Shown here piece by piece: positions 9,890-19,395 of a stretch of 64,000 bases of DNA. The stretch is taken from NCBI GenBank assembly GCA_008828725.1, contig MEHQ01003528.1:29604-93603 (forward strand), read 5' to 3'. Positions within the stretch are counted from its first letter, which is position 1, and every line of letters begins with the position of its first letter. Source of the DNA: Saccharina japonica. Taxonomy: Eukaryota > Sar > Phaeophyceae > Laminariales > Laminariaceae. The notes below the pieces were generated by a model. The model was not told the origin of the DNA, made no database searches, and worked only from the letters and a program-made list of their open reading frames with translations. The translations under genes and the position numbers were made by a program.

Positions 9890-12540
9890 ATGCGGGGCGG
9901 TATCGACCCGGGGGATGTCTGTTTTCGTCCTCGGGTTATTGGTGTTGTAGATGTCCGCAAGGATTTCTGATCCGGGAATGCGACGTTATCATCCCCGGGT
10001 GCGGTGGGACCTCGCCGTTGCCCCGAGGGGCAACTCGCGCCGCGGGCTGGCTCCATGAGAGCCAGCCAACCGCAAATCAGCCCATGTGGTTGAGGTTTCC
10101 ACACGTTGTGGGGCGGTATCGACCCCGGGGATGTCCGTTTTCGTCCCCGGGCTGTTGGAGTTGTAGATGTATGGAAGGACGTTATCATCCCCCGGTGCGG
10201 TGGGACTTCGATGTTGCCCCGGGGGGCAACTCTCGCCGCACGTTGGCTCTATGAGGGCCAGGCAACCGTAAGTTTGCCCGTGGGGTTGGGGTTTCCACAC
10301 CTTGTGGGGCGGTATCGACCCGGGGGATGTGTGCTTGCGTCCCCGGGTCGTTGGAGTTGTAGATGTATGGAAGGATTTCTGACCCGGGGATGTGATGATA
10401 TCATCCCCGGGTGCGGCGGGACCTCGCTGTTGCCCCGAGGGGCAACCTTCGCTGCGTGCTGGCTCTATGAACTCCAGCGCCCCAGACAAATCAGCAATCA
10501 GCCAGTGGTGGTGGGGTTTCCACACCTTGAGGGGCGGTATCGACCCGGGGATGTCTGTTTTCGTCCCCGGGTTGTTGGAGTTGTAGATGTATGGAAGGAT
10601 TTATGANCCGGGGATGGGACGTTATCATCCCCGGGTGCGGCGGGACTTCGACGTTGCCCCGAGGGGCAACTCTCGCCGCACGCTGGCTCTATAAGGGCCA
10701 GGCAACAGGCAACCGTAAGATTTGCCCGTGGTGTTGGGGTTTCCACACCTTGTGAGGCAGTATCGACCCGGGGGATGTCCGTTTGCGTCCCCGGATCGTT
10801 GGAGTTGTAGATGTTATGGAAGGATTTATGACCCGGGGATGGGATCATATCATCCCCTGGTGCGGCGGGACCTCGCCGTTGCCCCGAGGGGCAACCCTCG
10901 CTGCGTGCTGGCTCTATGAACTCCAGCGCTCCAGCCAAATCAGCAATCAGCCAGTGGTGGTGGGGTTTCCACACCTTGCGGGGCGGTATCGAGCCCGGGG
11001 GATGTCCGTTTTTGTCCCCGGGTTGCTGGAGTTGTAGATGTATGGAGGTATTTCTGACCCGGGGATGGGACGTTATCATCCCCGGATGCGGCGGGACTTC
11101 GGCGTTGCCCCGAGGGGCAACTCTCGCCGCACGCTGGCTCTATGAGGGTCAGGCAATCGTAAACTAGCTCGTGGTATTGGGGTTTCCACACCTTGTGAGG
11201 CAGTATTGACCCGGGGGATGTCCGTTTGCGTCCCCGGTTCGTTGGAGCTGTAAATGTATGGAAGAATTTATGACCCGGGGGTGGGATCATATCATCCCCG
11301 GGACCTCGCTGTTGCCCCGAGGGGCAACCCTCGCTGCGTGCTGGCTCTATGGACTCCAGCGCCCCAGCCAAATCAGCAATCAGCCAGTGATGGTGGGGTT
11401 TCCACACCTTGATCGACTCGGGGAATGTCCGTTTTCGTCCCCGGTTTGTTGGAGTTGTAGATGTATGGAATGATTTCTGACCCGGGGATGGGACGTTATC
11501 ATCCCCGGGTGCGGCGGGACTTCGGCGTTGCCCCGAGGGGCAACTCTCGCCGCACGCTGGCTCTATGAGGACCAGGCAACCGTAAATGTTCCCGTGGTAT
11601 TGGGGTTTCCACACCTTGTGAGGCGGTATCGATCCGGGGAATGTACGTTTGCGTCCCCGGTTCGTTGGGGTTGTATATATATGGAAGGATTTATGATCAG
11701 GGGATGGTAAATTATCGTCCCCGGGTGCCGCTGGCTCCCTGAGCCTCAGCCAATCAGTGACCAACTGATGGGGGTGGGGTTTCCATACCGTGCGGGGCAG
11801 TGTCGAACCGGGAAATCGCCGTTTTTGTCCCCGGGTTTGTCGGAGTTGTAGAGATATGGAGGGATTTCTAATCTGGGGATTGGATCATATCATCCCCAGG
11901 GGCGGCGAGACCTCGGCGTTGCCCCGAAGGGCAACCCTCGTTGCGTGCTGGCTCTATGAACTCCAGTGCCCCAGCCAAATCAGCAATCAGCCAGTGGTTG
12001 TGGGGTTTCCACCCCTTTCGGGGCGGTATCGACCCGGGGGATGTCCGTTTTCGTCCCCGGTTTGTTGGAGTTGTAGATGTATGGAAGGATTTCTGACCCG
12101 GGGATGGGCCGTTATCATCCCTGGGTGCGGCGGGACTTCGACGTTGCCCCGAGGGGAAACTCTCGTCGCACGCTGGCTCTATGAGGACCAGACAACCGTA
12201 AATGTTCCCGTGGTATTGGGGTTTCCACACCTTGTGAGGCGTGAGGCGGTATCGATCCGGGGGATGTCCGTTTGCGTCCCCGGTTCGTTGGAGTTGTAGA
12301 TGTATGGAAGGATTTATGATTCGGGGATGGGAACTTATCGTCCCCGGGTGCCGATGGCTTCCTGAGCCTCAGCCAATCAGTGACCAACCGATGGGGGTGG
12401 GGTTTCCATACCGTGCGGGGCAGTGTCGAACCGGGAAATCGCCGTTTTTGTCCCCGGTTGGTCGGAGTTGTAGAGATATGGAGAGATTTCTAATCCGGGG
12501 ATGGGAGCATTACTCCCCGGGTTTGGTGGAACCTCGGGGG
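9890..12540 (+). repeat. ~220-bp hairpin satellite array, plus orientation
   Basis: About twelve tandem units repeat the order GGGGTTTCCACACCTTG, GGGGCGGTATCGACCCGGGG, TTGGAGTTGTAGATGTATGG, a GGGATG...CATCCCC block, GTTGCCCCGAGGGGCAAC and GCTGGCTCTATGA. Two unit types alternate over much of the array. One contains CCAGCCAAATCAGCAATCAG; the other has GGCCAGGCAACCGTAA and a GTATTGGGG junction. This gives a ~440-bp higher-order dimer. A third variant with GCCTCAGCCAATCAGTGACC appears near 11740 and 12360, close to the tail. Each unit has several strong inverted repeats. Position 10607 is an ambiguous base. Long frames reflect unit lengths near 219 bp. Confidence 0.92.
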
Positions 12541-12811
12541 CTTTTTTCAGCACCGATTTTCTAGAAAGAGCCAGTAGCCATTGGCATGGATTTGGCAACC
12601 AATCAGCTGCCAGAATAGTTATTCAAAAATTGGAATTCAGCAGGTAGGCTGGCTAGATGACTGTCAGAACTGTGCGTCGGGATTGCGCCACGGCCACGAC
12701 TCGGCGAGGCATGGAACCCGGTGTTCTGCGGGTTGTGGCACCCTGCCTCCCTCCTCCCTACCCATGGGGCAAGGTGGGGCTGAACCGCTCTGGATAGCGC
12801 TACTTACTTAA

Positions 12812-12846
<35 letters not shown>

Positions 12847-12850
12847 ATAG
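12541..12850 (+). repeat. array tail ending in (CAGA)n
   Basis: Beyond the last unit lies a single-copy tail with TTTCTAGAAAGAGCCAG, ATTGGCATGGATTTGG, CCAATCAGCTGCCAGAATAG, CCCATGGGGCAAGGTGGGGC and CCGCTCTGGATAGCGCT. It ends in a CAGA microsatellite (12812-12846) and GAATAGCAGC. The same tail, including the flank after the microsatellite, occurs in reverse orientation at 61545-61855. The conserved junction shows that array and tail form one repeated unit. Confidence 0.88.
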
Positions 12851-12890
12851 CAGCTTTTACATAATAAGATTTTAAAAATTAAAAAAAAAA

Positions 12891-13030
12891 AACAGCTGTG
12901 AGCTCGAGGATTTCGTCGAAGCTCATCTTTGCTAGCTGAGTGTAATACTTCGATCGCGCGTACTTACGGATTTTATATGTCCTCATGTAGGGTGTACATC
13001 CCGTATGAGGGGGACACAATCTGAGGCTGT
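12891..13030 (+). repeat. dispersed repeat F
   Basis: ACAGCTGTGAGCTCGAGGAT, then GTCGAAGCTCATCTTTG, TAGCTGAGTG and ATACTTCGATCGCGCG recur with substitutions on the minus strand at 39180-39320. Shorter versions lie at 29860-29920 and 31370-31440. No coding capacity is seen. Confidence 0.65.
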
Positions 13031-13114
13031 AGAATTCAGGAAGTGTGCGTCTATTTGTGGAGGGAGAAAAATAAATAAATTAAAATTAAATTTAAACAGT
13101 CTGAAATAAACATA

Positions 13115-13270
13115 TCAGGTATACTATGGTGTACAAAACCATGTATAACTGACGATGGTATACAAAACCATGTAAAACGATGGTATACAAAACCATGTAA
13201 AACGATGGTATACAAAACCATGTATACAATGGTATACAAAACCATGTATCAATGGTATACGAAACCATTC
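13115..13270. repeat. minisatellite of ATGGTATACAAAACCAT
   Basis: Six to seven copies of a 20-27-bp unit containing ATGGTATACAAAACCAT, separated by variable GTAAAACG or GTATACA spacers. Each core is an imperfect palindrome: ATGGT pairs with ACCAT around TATACAAA, so each unit can form a hairpin. Confidence 0.85.
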
Positions 13271-14543
13271 ATATCGAACGATGATATGGTGCCTTAGACA
13301 ATATTCAGGTTCTTTCAACTTTGTACTGTGTGTATAAAGAACGATTGCTTGCAAGCTTGGTACACACTAACGAGGAGAAACATAACGTACTGAACGACGA
13401 TTTTGCCAGAAAATTGCGCATGCAGAGTGTGCAACAGACAAAACGAACGATTTGGTTGATCAACACCAATAACGGTAACAATAAAAAAATCTGCATGACT
13501 CGACGACGGCGTGGATAAAAACGATAATGATGCAGTATGACGAACTGCTGGTGCATGGTAAACGATAACGGCATGTCTCCTTGGTCGAAAAGGCACGATC
13601 GACTATACAAGCGAGAGCATGACTGCGATTCAGTGAACTATACTTGAACCGACTTATAACGAGTTGGTAGTATACAAACTATCTATACAGTTAACGAACT
13701 GTATAAAAGACGTTCTGTCAGTCATTGACGATTGACTGTGGACAGAGCAAACACGAAAACATTGCATTTAAAAAAACACAAGCGGGTACTCATAATGTGT
13801 CCGATGAGGATATATGACTTTTAGAGTGTGCAGCTCACGCGCTCGACTGCACCTCGCCAGTTATAATCCAACGGAACGATTCCGACAAAAGGGGATACAT
13901 CATCGATGTATACAGGAATCCCTAATGTCTCACACAAAAGAAACAGATGGAGGACACACAGTGTCGCACCAAAAATAAAAGGAAAAACGATGACGTTCAT
14001 TACTTGACTGGTAACCACCCACAAATGTATACTTGAAAGTATATGCACACTGTACGCAGCCACGACACTCAGCTAACCCAACAATAACGCACAAGTGTAT
14101 ACTCCTGGTATATGCACACCCTTGCGTAACTACTGGTTGAACGTTCCTTCCACCCTGTACGTCTCAAACTCTATAGCAAATTACCTAAAATAAAATGCTA
14201 TCATTCCACGTGAGGCACAACCACGCGAAGTAACAAAAAATAATCCACACTGGTATAATAACGGTATACCGGGACACTGGCTGTTGGGTTGCAGCACTCA
14301 AATGTCCAACCATGACTTGGTTCGTGGGCACTACTTCACGAACAAACAAGCAAAAATCCCAAGCAACCACCAGACGACTACACGTGAGGTTGCAAATCAC
14401 ATGTAAAATAATCCACTAATGAACGACGACATCCGGCCGGATAACTTAAAATTAGTGGGGGGTGGTGCAACGATTCTGACAACAAGTGCTCCCAGGGGCT
14501 ATAGCAACACGACGACAACGACGGAACGATACTGGGGCTTGTT
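13271..14543. other. putative 3' flank of the Gypsy element; no gene
   Basis: AT-rich sequence with many ACGA/CGAT words lies downstream of the integrase stop in the minus reading direction. It may hold the 3' UTR and LTR. No matching sequence was found beyond the gag side, so no LTR pair can be defined. Short frames here carry no motif. Confidence 0.4.
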
Positions 14544-15425
14544 TCAGGGTGACGAAGTGACAACGCTTCGCTTACTCTTGGGACGATCAAACGCGTGTGG
14601 ACTTTCGGCTAAAATCCGTGTACGATACGCTCTGATCATCTCATGACATTGAGGCACAAGGTTGCCATGTCTCCAAATCCCTGAACTGGATGGTTTATCT
14701 TTCACAAGAAAGTGGTATTGGAAGTTAGTCAGCGAGGCTTTACTAGGGCCACGTTTATGACTTTCAATAGCTTCAATAGCGTACGGGCCTATGTGCACGG
14801 TGAGCACAGAGCCGTCGAGATCAGGCACCGGTAACGTAGTTCCTAAAAAGAAATCGTCAAGTGCTGTAAAATCCGGTACTGAACTGGACGCGTCATTATG
14901 GTATGCCTTAATACGACCTAAATGAACGGATGTTTCTGCAAGTTCTCCATCTCTCGCAACACGGTATATTACGGGTGATAGTTGGGAACGCACAGTAAAA
15001 GGACCACGCCAGGGACTAATAAGTTTGGGGTTGGGTCCATCAGCAACGGTATAGGGACGGTGTACTAACACTTGGTCTCCAGGCTGATATTGCGGAAAGG
15101 ACATTTTCTCGTTAGATTCTTCTTGCTTATCCTCACGTTCCTGTAGATTGCGACGCGCAATTTCGTACGCGAGTTGCAAATTTTTAACGGTACGACGGGA
15201 ATATTCCAATCGTGTTCCAGAACCAGACGTACACGGGACGCCGAGAATAATGTCAACGGGTAACGAAGCTCTACGGCCAAACATTAAAAAATGAGGGGTT
15301 TCTTCGAGCGTTTTGTTGTATGCTGTGTTATGGGCGAGCTGAATGAACGGTAATAACTCTGCCCAATTGTCGTACTTGATGTTAACGTACATCGCCAACA
15401 TATTGTGCAAGGTACTTATGCACAC
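14544..15425 (-). pseudogene. integrase C-terminal part with chromodomain-like end
   Basis: This 293-codon frame continues the integrase core after a frame change near 15400. It holds the end of the catalytic domain (NIKYDNWAELLPFIQLAHNT), then the YQPGDQVLVHRP strand and the GPF/Y-type motif WRGPFTV (residues 139-145). Residues about 212-268 align to a chromodomain: PYAIEAIESH at the start, YHFLVKDK in the middle, GIWRHGNL, and HEMIRAY at the end. Chromodomains of this family steer integration by binding histone marks. The usual VKW tryptophan is Asp here (VKDK), while the later Trp of the TWEP position is kept. Separation from the upstream core by a frameshift argues for decay or an error. 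Confidence 0.85.
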
Positions 15426-16275
15426 GCTCTAAAACTGAGTTGCCTTGGGGCCGGTACGCTGACGTGCGCGTCTTTTTGAACCCAAAAACAATTTGCAACT
15501 CTTTGACAAGTTCATTCTCAAACTCACTACCTTGGTCAGAGTGTAATGTTTCAGGAGCAGAAAATACGGAAAACACGCGTTCTACAAGAACACGGGCGAT
15601 TGTGGCAGCCGATTTGTCACTAATCGCGACCAAAACGAGAAAACGGGTCATGTGGTCTATTACGGACATGACGTACTTCGAGTTATTCGACGACGATTTG
15701 TACTGTACTAAGTCAATAGCCACACATTGAAACGGACGAGAAACGGGACGGTGACCAACGGGTAGTTTCGGCGTACGATGTGACGTCTTACGGTGTTGGC
15801 ACGACAAACAGCATTTTATGTGCTTGGCTACGTCTTTCGACATAGTGTGCCACCAATAACGATCTCGGATTTTGTCGAACGTTGCTTTAAAAGCTAGATG
15901 ACCTCCAGACGCCGGTAGGTCGTGACACGAATGAACGACTAATTTCCGTAAGGCGGTGGACACTACAAGCTGGTCACGGAACGAGCTGCGCTTTCGCAGA
16001 TACCCCGGCAAATACGACCGGAATAAAACGTTTTCGTTCAAAAAATAATGACTCATGCTGCTTTTATTTTCACCATCAGGAACGGGAACGGTAGCAGGTG
16101 CTTTCAAATATTCGATATACGGACCGAACTCAGCATTTTGCTCTTCCAACAACTTTGCTGGGTCAAGTAACGGAAAAAGACACTGCACTAGAAAACAATT
16201 CACTATAATTGTGCACAATGTCGACATCTTCGAGGTTTTGTGAAGAGACTTGGAATTCGCGTGGCCCTGGCTCAC
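15382..16275 (-). pseudogene. integrase core (Zn finger and DDE)
   Basis: A 297-codon frame. Residues 118-159 form the HHCC zinc-binding module (H118, H126, C156, C159). The catalytic triad is D188 (CVAIDLV), D247 (HSDQGSEF) and E283 (VLERVH). D247 and E283 are separated by 35 residues, as in the D,D35E rule. The enzyme inserts the cDNA into the genome. The frame overlaps the RT frame by 113 bases in a different phase, and the first ~35 residues look out of frame, so the true join is downstream of the annotated start. The frame ends after LAQYVGDVR while homology continues in another phase from about 15400. Confidence 0.9.
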
Positions 16276-18061
16276 GGTACGGTCTATCGTTCGGAACGTT
16301 TCGGCAGATAGATGCGAGGGCTGGTTCTTGCGGTAACGGTTCTTCTTCTACTTCACCAAACAATCGCGACAACGCGTCGGGTACTACGTTCAATTTCCCC
16401 GCTACATGCTTAACAGTAAAGTCAAAATTCTGTAGAGCAATAGCCCAACGGGTAAGCATGTTCGAAGTGTCTTGCATGTAGTATAGATGGGTCAATGCTT
16501 GATGATCAGTAATCACCGTGAAATGTCTCCCAAATAAATACGGTCTCCAGTGAGAGAGTGCGAGTACAACTCCACAACACTCCTTCATTGACGCGGAATA
16601 ATGGCGCTGCCCGTGCTTAAACCGTTGACTAAAATACGCGATAATGTCAAGGTCAGACTTCGACTCGTCATTTTTGGACGGTTGGGCAAGAAACGCGCCT
16701 ACTCCAAGCTCACTGGCATCTACATGCACAACGAATTCACGCTCGTAATCTGGAAAATTCAACACGGGAGCCGACACCAGTAAACGTTTGATGTGGGCAA
16801 ACGCAGTATCTTGTGCGCTACCCCAAGCTTTCTTGAAACGAGGGCGAGTTGCAAAATCCTTACGAGTGAGGTCAACGAGTGGTGCTGTGATTTCAGCAAA
16901 ATTCGGTACAAACCGACGTACAAAATTCATCACACCTAAAACGGAACGGAGGTCTTTAATACAAGTGGGGGTGGGCAGCTCTGAAATAGCTTTGATACGA
17001 TCTTCCCCAACTGCAACACCTTCAGCAGAAATTACGTGGCCTAAATATACAACAGATTTAGGGCCAAACGCTAATTTAGACGGCTTCAGTGTGAGACCAG
17101 CTGCTTGCAACGCTACAAACATACTTTCTAACGATTTCAAATGGTTCTCCCACGTTGCGGACAATACACAAAGATCATCCATGTAAACGAGCAATTCAGG
17201 AATATGGCCCAAGGTTTTATGTGCCATTTCTGTAAAAAGCCACGGAGCGTTACAAACACCAAACGGCATACGCTTATAACAATACTTGCCAGAATTTGTG
17301 ACAAACGCAGTAGACTCGACATGGTCGGGGTGAACAGGGATCTGCCAATAGGCGCTTTGAACATCAGCAACACTGATAAACTGAGCTCCTCCGACTGTGT
17401 CTACGTTATCTTCAAGGTTTGCCATCGGCCAAGTTTTGCGGATGAGGTGCTTGTTAAGTGTACTCCGGTAATCAACACAAAACCGCGGCTGACCATCTTT
17501 ACGAGCAACGATAGTCACCGGAGAGGCCCACGGACTCGAGCGCTCTTCAATAATATCATCAGTAAGCATGTCTTGTACACACTTATTGATAATAGCTTCG
17601 GTGCGTGGATTGGCGCGATACGGACGGCGGCTTACAGGCTTCGTATTAACGGGGAGGGGGAACGTAGCTTCAGCAGTGGTACACTTGCCAAGCTCCGCTC
17701 TCGATAACGATAAAACGGGACGGTACTTTGCACAAAGGTCTAAAATTGCTGACTGCTGTTCAACGGTGAATGTAGAGTCAACAAAAGCTTTGGATAACGG
17801 TGCAGCAATTTCGGCACGAGCGGCTGCAACTTCGGTCGGTGTTTTTGGTGTTGCTGCAACAGCGTGCACGTGCAGCTGAGCAGGAGACACTACCGCTACA
17901 CTCGACAATTTCCCTATCTCTAATCCTACATCTAGGGCCAGAGCTTCGGACGACGGATTAGCGATCTGTACGGCCACAGATCCATCGGACGCGAGCCACG
18001 TGGCTAGGGTACGAGCAACAATAACTCGTTCAAATTCAACCGGCCGATCTTCGCACGACAT
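16163..18061 (-). CDS. Ty3/Gypsy reverse transcriptase-RNase H
   Basis: An intact 632-codon frame. RT motifs include SSPWASPVTIVARKDG (175-190), the first catalytic Asp in SVADVQSAYWQIP (D233), MPFGVCNAP (265-273) and the YMDD box (293-296). The connection region carries YLGHVISAEGV. RNase H residues are D448 (VVHVDAS), E494 (MKECCG) and D519 (ITDHQAL), followed by HVAGKLNVVPDALSRL. The protein makes cDNA from the element RNA and removes the RNA strand. The N-terminal ~130 residues are less conserved and probably link to the protease. The start at 18061 is the first Met of the open frame; as part of a polyprotein it may not be a real initiation site. Confidence 0.92.
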   Translation of the reverse strand: MSCEDRPVEFERVIVARTLATWLASDGSVAVQIANPSSEALALDVGLEIGKLSSVAVVSPAQLHVHAVAATPKTPTEVAAARAEIAAPLSKAFVDSTFTVEQQSAILDLCAKYRPVLSLSRAELGKCTTAEATFPLPVNTKPVSRRPYRANPRTEAIINKCVQDMLTDDIIEERSSPWASPVTIVARKDGQPRFCVDYRSTLNKHLIRKTWPMANLEDNVDTVGGAQFISVADVQSAYWQIPVHPDHVESTAFVTNSGKYCYKRMPFGVCNAPWLFTEMAHKTLGHIPELLVYMDDLCVLSATWENHLKSLESMFVALQAAGLTLKPSKLAFGPKSVVYLGHVISAEGVAVGEDRIKAISELPTPTCIKDLRSVLGVMNFVRRFVPNFAEITAPLVDLTRKDFATRPRFKKAWGSAQDTAFAHIKRLLVSAPVLNFPDYEREFVVHVDASELGVGAFLAQPSKNDESKSDLDIIAYFSQRFKHGQRHYSASMKECCGVVLALSHWRPYLFGRHFTVITDHQALTHLYYMQDTSNMLTRWAIALQNFDFTVKHVAGKLNVVPDALSRLFGEVEEEPLPQEPALASICRNVPNDRPYREPGPREFQVSSQNLEDVDIVHNYSELFSSAVSFSVT

Positions 18062-18263
18062 CTCGTTTTCGGAGAGTATGCGCGGTTCAATGACAACTTA
18101 TGTATCTTGCAATGGTTTTACATCTGTGAACGCGGTGATAACGGCGCCGTGTCGAGGACATAAATTGATACGTTTACGTATTTTCACAGCATGAAATTCC
18201 GCATCTTTGTGCACTGCAGCAACGGAGGGAGACGCAGTGGACCGGGTCGGGTCTGAACAATGA

Positions 18264-18611
18264 TCAGGCGACCGATGGGTAGTTGGGATAGAAATAGTGC
18301 TCGTCGAAAAATTTAATACGCTGATTTTTCCGGTCTAGTACTGCACCAAAACGAGACATGACATCATTATCAAGTAATATCTGGTCAGGACCAAGAGACG
18401 GAATCACAAGAGCATCAATACGACGAGTAATGTCACCCAAAGTGACTGATACATTAATAAATCCCATTATCTCGAGCGAGGAACCATTGGCTGCGCTCAA
18501 AGACATACACGACGGTGGGACAGGCTCAATCATGGCCTTATATAACGTTGGGTCGCCTTTCGAAAACAATAATGAAACACATGTAATGTCGCTTGCATTG
18601 TCAATGGTCAA
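18264..18611 (-). CDS. retropepsin-like aspartic protease domain
   Basis: An open frame of about 115 codons lies between gag and RT, where Ty3 proteases sit. The C-terminal part, DQILLDNDVMSRFGAVLD, matches the typical retropepsin ending (hydrophobic-LG-D-hydrophobic, then a beta strand with IKF). The expected active-site D-[ST]-G appears as D-N-A in TIDNASDITCV, so the catalytic loop is altered or divergent. The frame lacks an ATG at the start shown (TTG) and is open a little further upstream to a TAG near 18650. It would normally be made as part of a gag-pro-pol polyprotein and cleave it. The family call rests on position and C-terminal pattern. Confidence 0.6.
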   Translation of the reverse strand: MTIDNASDITCVSLLFSKGDPTLYKAMIEPVPPSCMSLSAANGSSLEIMGFINVSVTLGDITRRIDALVIPSLGPDQILLDNDVMSRFGAVLDRKNQRIKFFDEHYFYPNYPSVA

Positions 18612-19101
18612 ATGAGGAACGGCAAGACCATCGATACTATTATACTAGGAATACGAATTCTCTGAGATGAAAACGAGAGAGACGGGTTTTTTCGGGACAG
18701 TGACGAACTGAACCACGATTTTTTTTCTTCATTATTATCAAGATGACCTCCACTTTCTACTGCTGTACGACGTTTCGATCCTGAGTCTAATGGAACAGCA
18801 GTACTACTAGTGGTGTCTCTCTTCTGCCCAAGACGAGGTGCAGACGACAGACTGTTAGCGGTAATCGTATCATGCGTATCAGACGAACTCACAGCAACCA
18901 CGGGGTGCTGGTTGCTGCGCTGAAAAATTCATGCTACAACTCGGTATCTTACGACCTACCGGCAACTTGCTACTCGTACTCTATGGGACATACAAGCGAC
19001 GCAAGAACTTTTTTAGACCTCCTTATGCCCTTCCTACTGCTCTCAACGGTAACAGCAGACTCGCAACTCCCAAGTGCTACGGACGAAACACCTGGACGCC
19101 C
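18612..19101 (-). other. gag-protease linker region, no clear domain
   Basis: A 98-codon frame at 18608-18901, rich in Ser and Thr, lies between the gag stop (TAG at 19102-19104) and the protease. It shows no recognisable motif. It could be the N-terminal part of a pro-pol polyprotein read in a phase different from the protease frame. Confidence 0.4.
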
Positions 19102-19395
19102 CTACTCGGAGTCGTCGTCGTCCTCCGAGCTCGGTGTCCTCTTCTTAGTCTTCTTGCCCTTTCCACCTGCCGAGGAAGCTCCAGTTCCGGCCTCGCGCTC
19201 CTCGCGGTTGCGCGTCCAGCACTGGTCGATGGTATGTCCCTTTTTGCTCAAGCAGGTCGGGTGCTTGCACACCCTGTCCGGCTGGTTGACAGGCGGAGAG
19301 CGGTTGCTCGACGACGAGCGACCCTTGACCCGCTTGCCTTGGGGCCCGCCGCCACTTGCGCCGCCCCCCTTTCCTCGTGCCCCAGTTGAACGTTT
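19102..19395 (-). pseudogene. gag C-terminus with CCHC zinc knuckle (detached)
   Basis: Read on the minus strand, a Gly/Lys/Ser-rich basic tract (from QKRSTGARGKGGG) runs in one frame into CKHPTCLSKKGHTIDQC, a C-x4-C-x5-H-x4-C zinc knuckle, and ends in an acidic tail stopping at TAG 19102-19104. Zinc knuckles of gag nucleocapsid bind element RNA during packaging. The same basic tract occurs at the end of the main gag frame (21310-21215), so this piece is the true gag end, separated from its N-terminal part by the inserted block at about 19396-21310. Confidence 0.85.

Noticed and set aside
9890..12540. CRISPR array
   Set aside because: Units are ~220 bp with no short identical repeat alternating with unique spacers, the setting is eukaryotic, and no cas genes are present.
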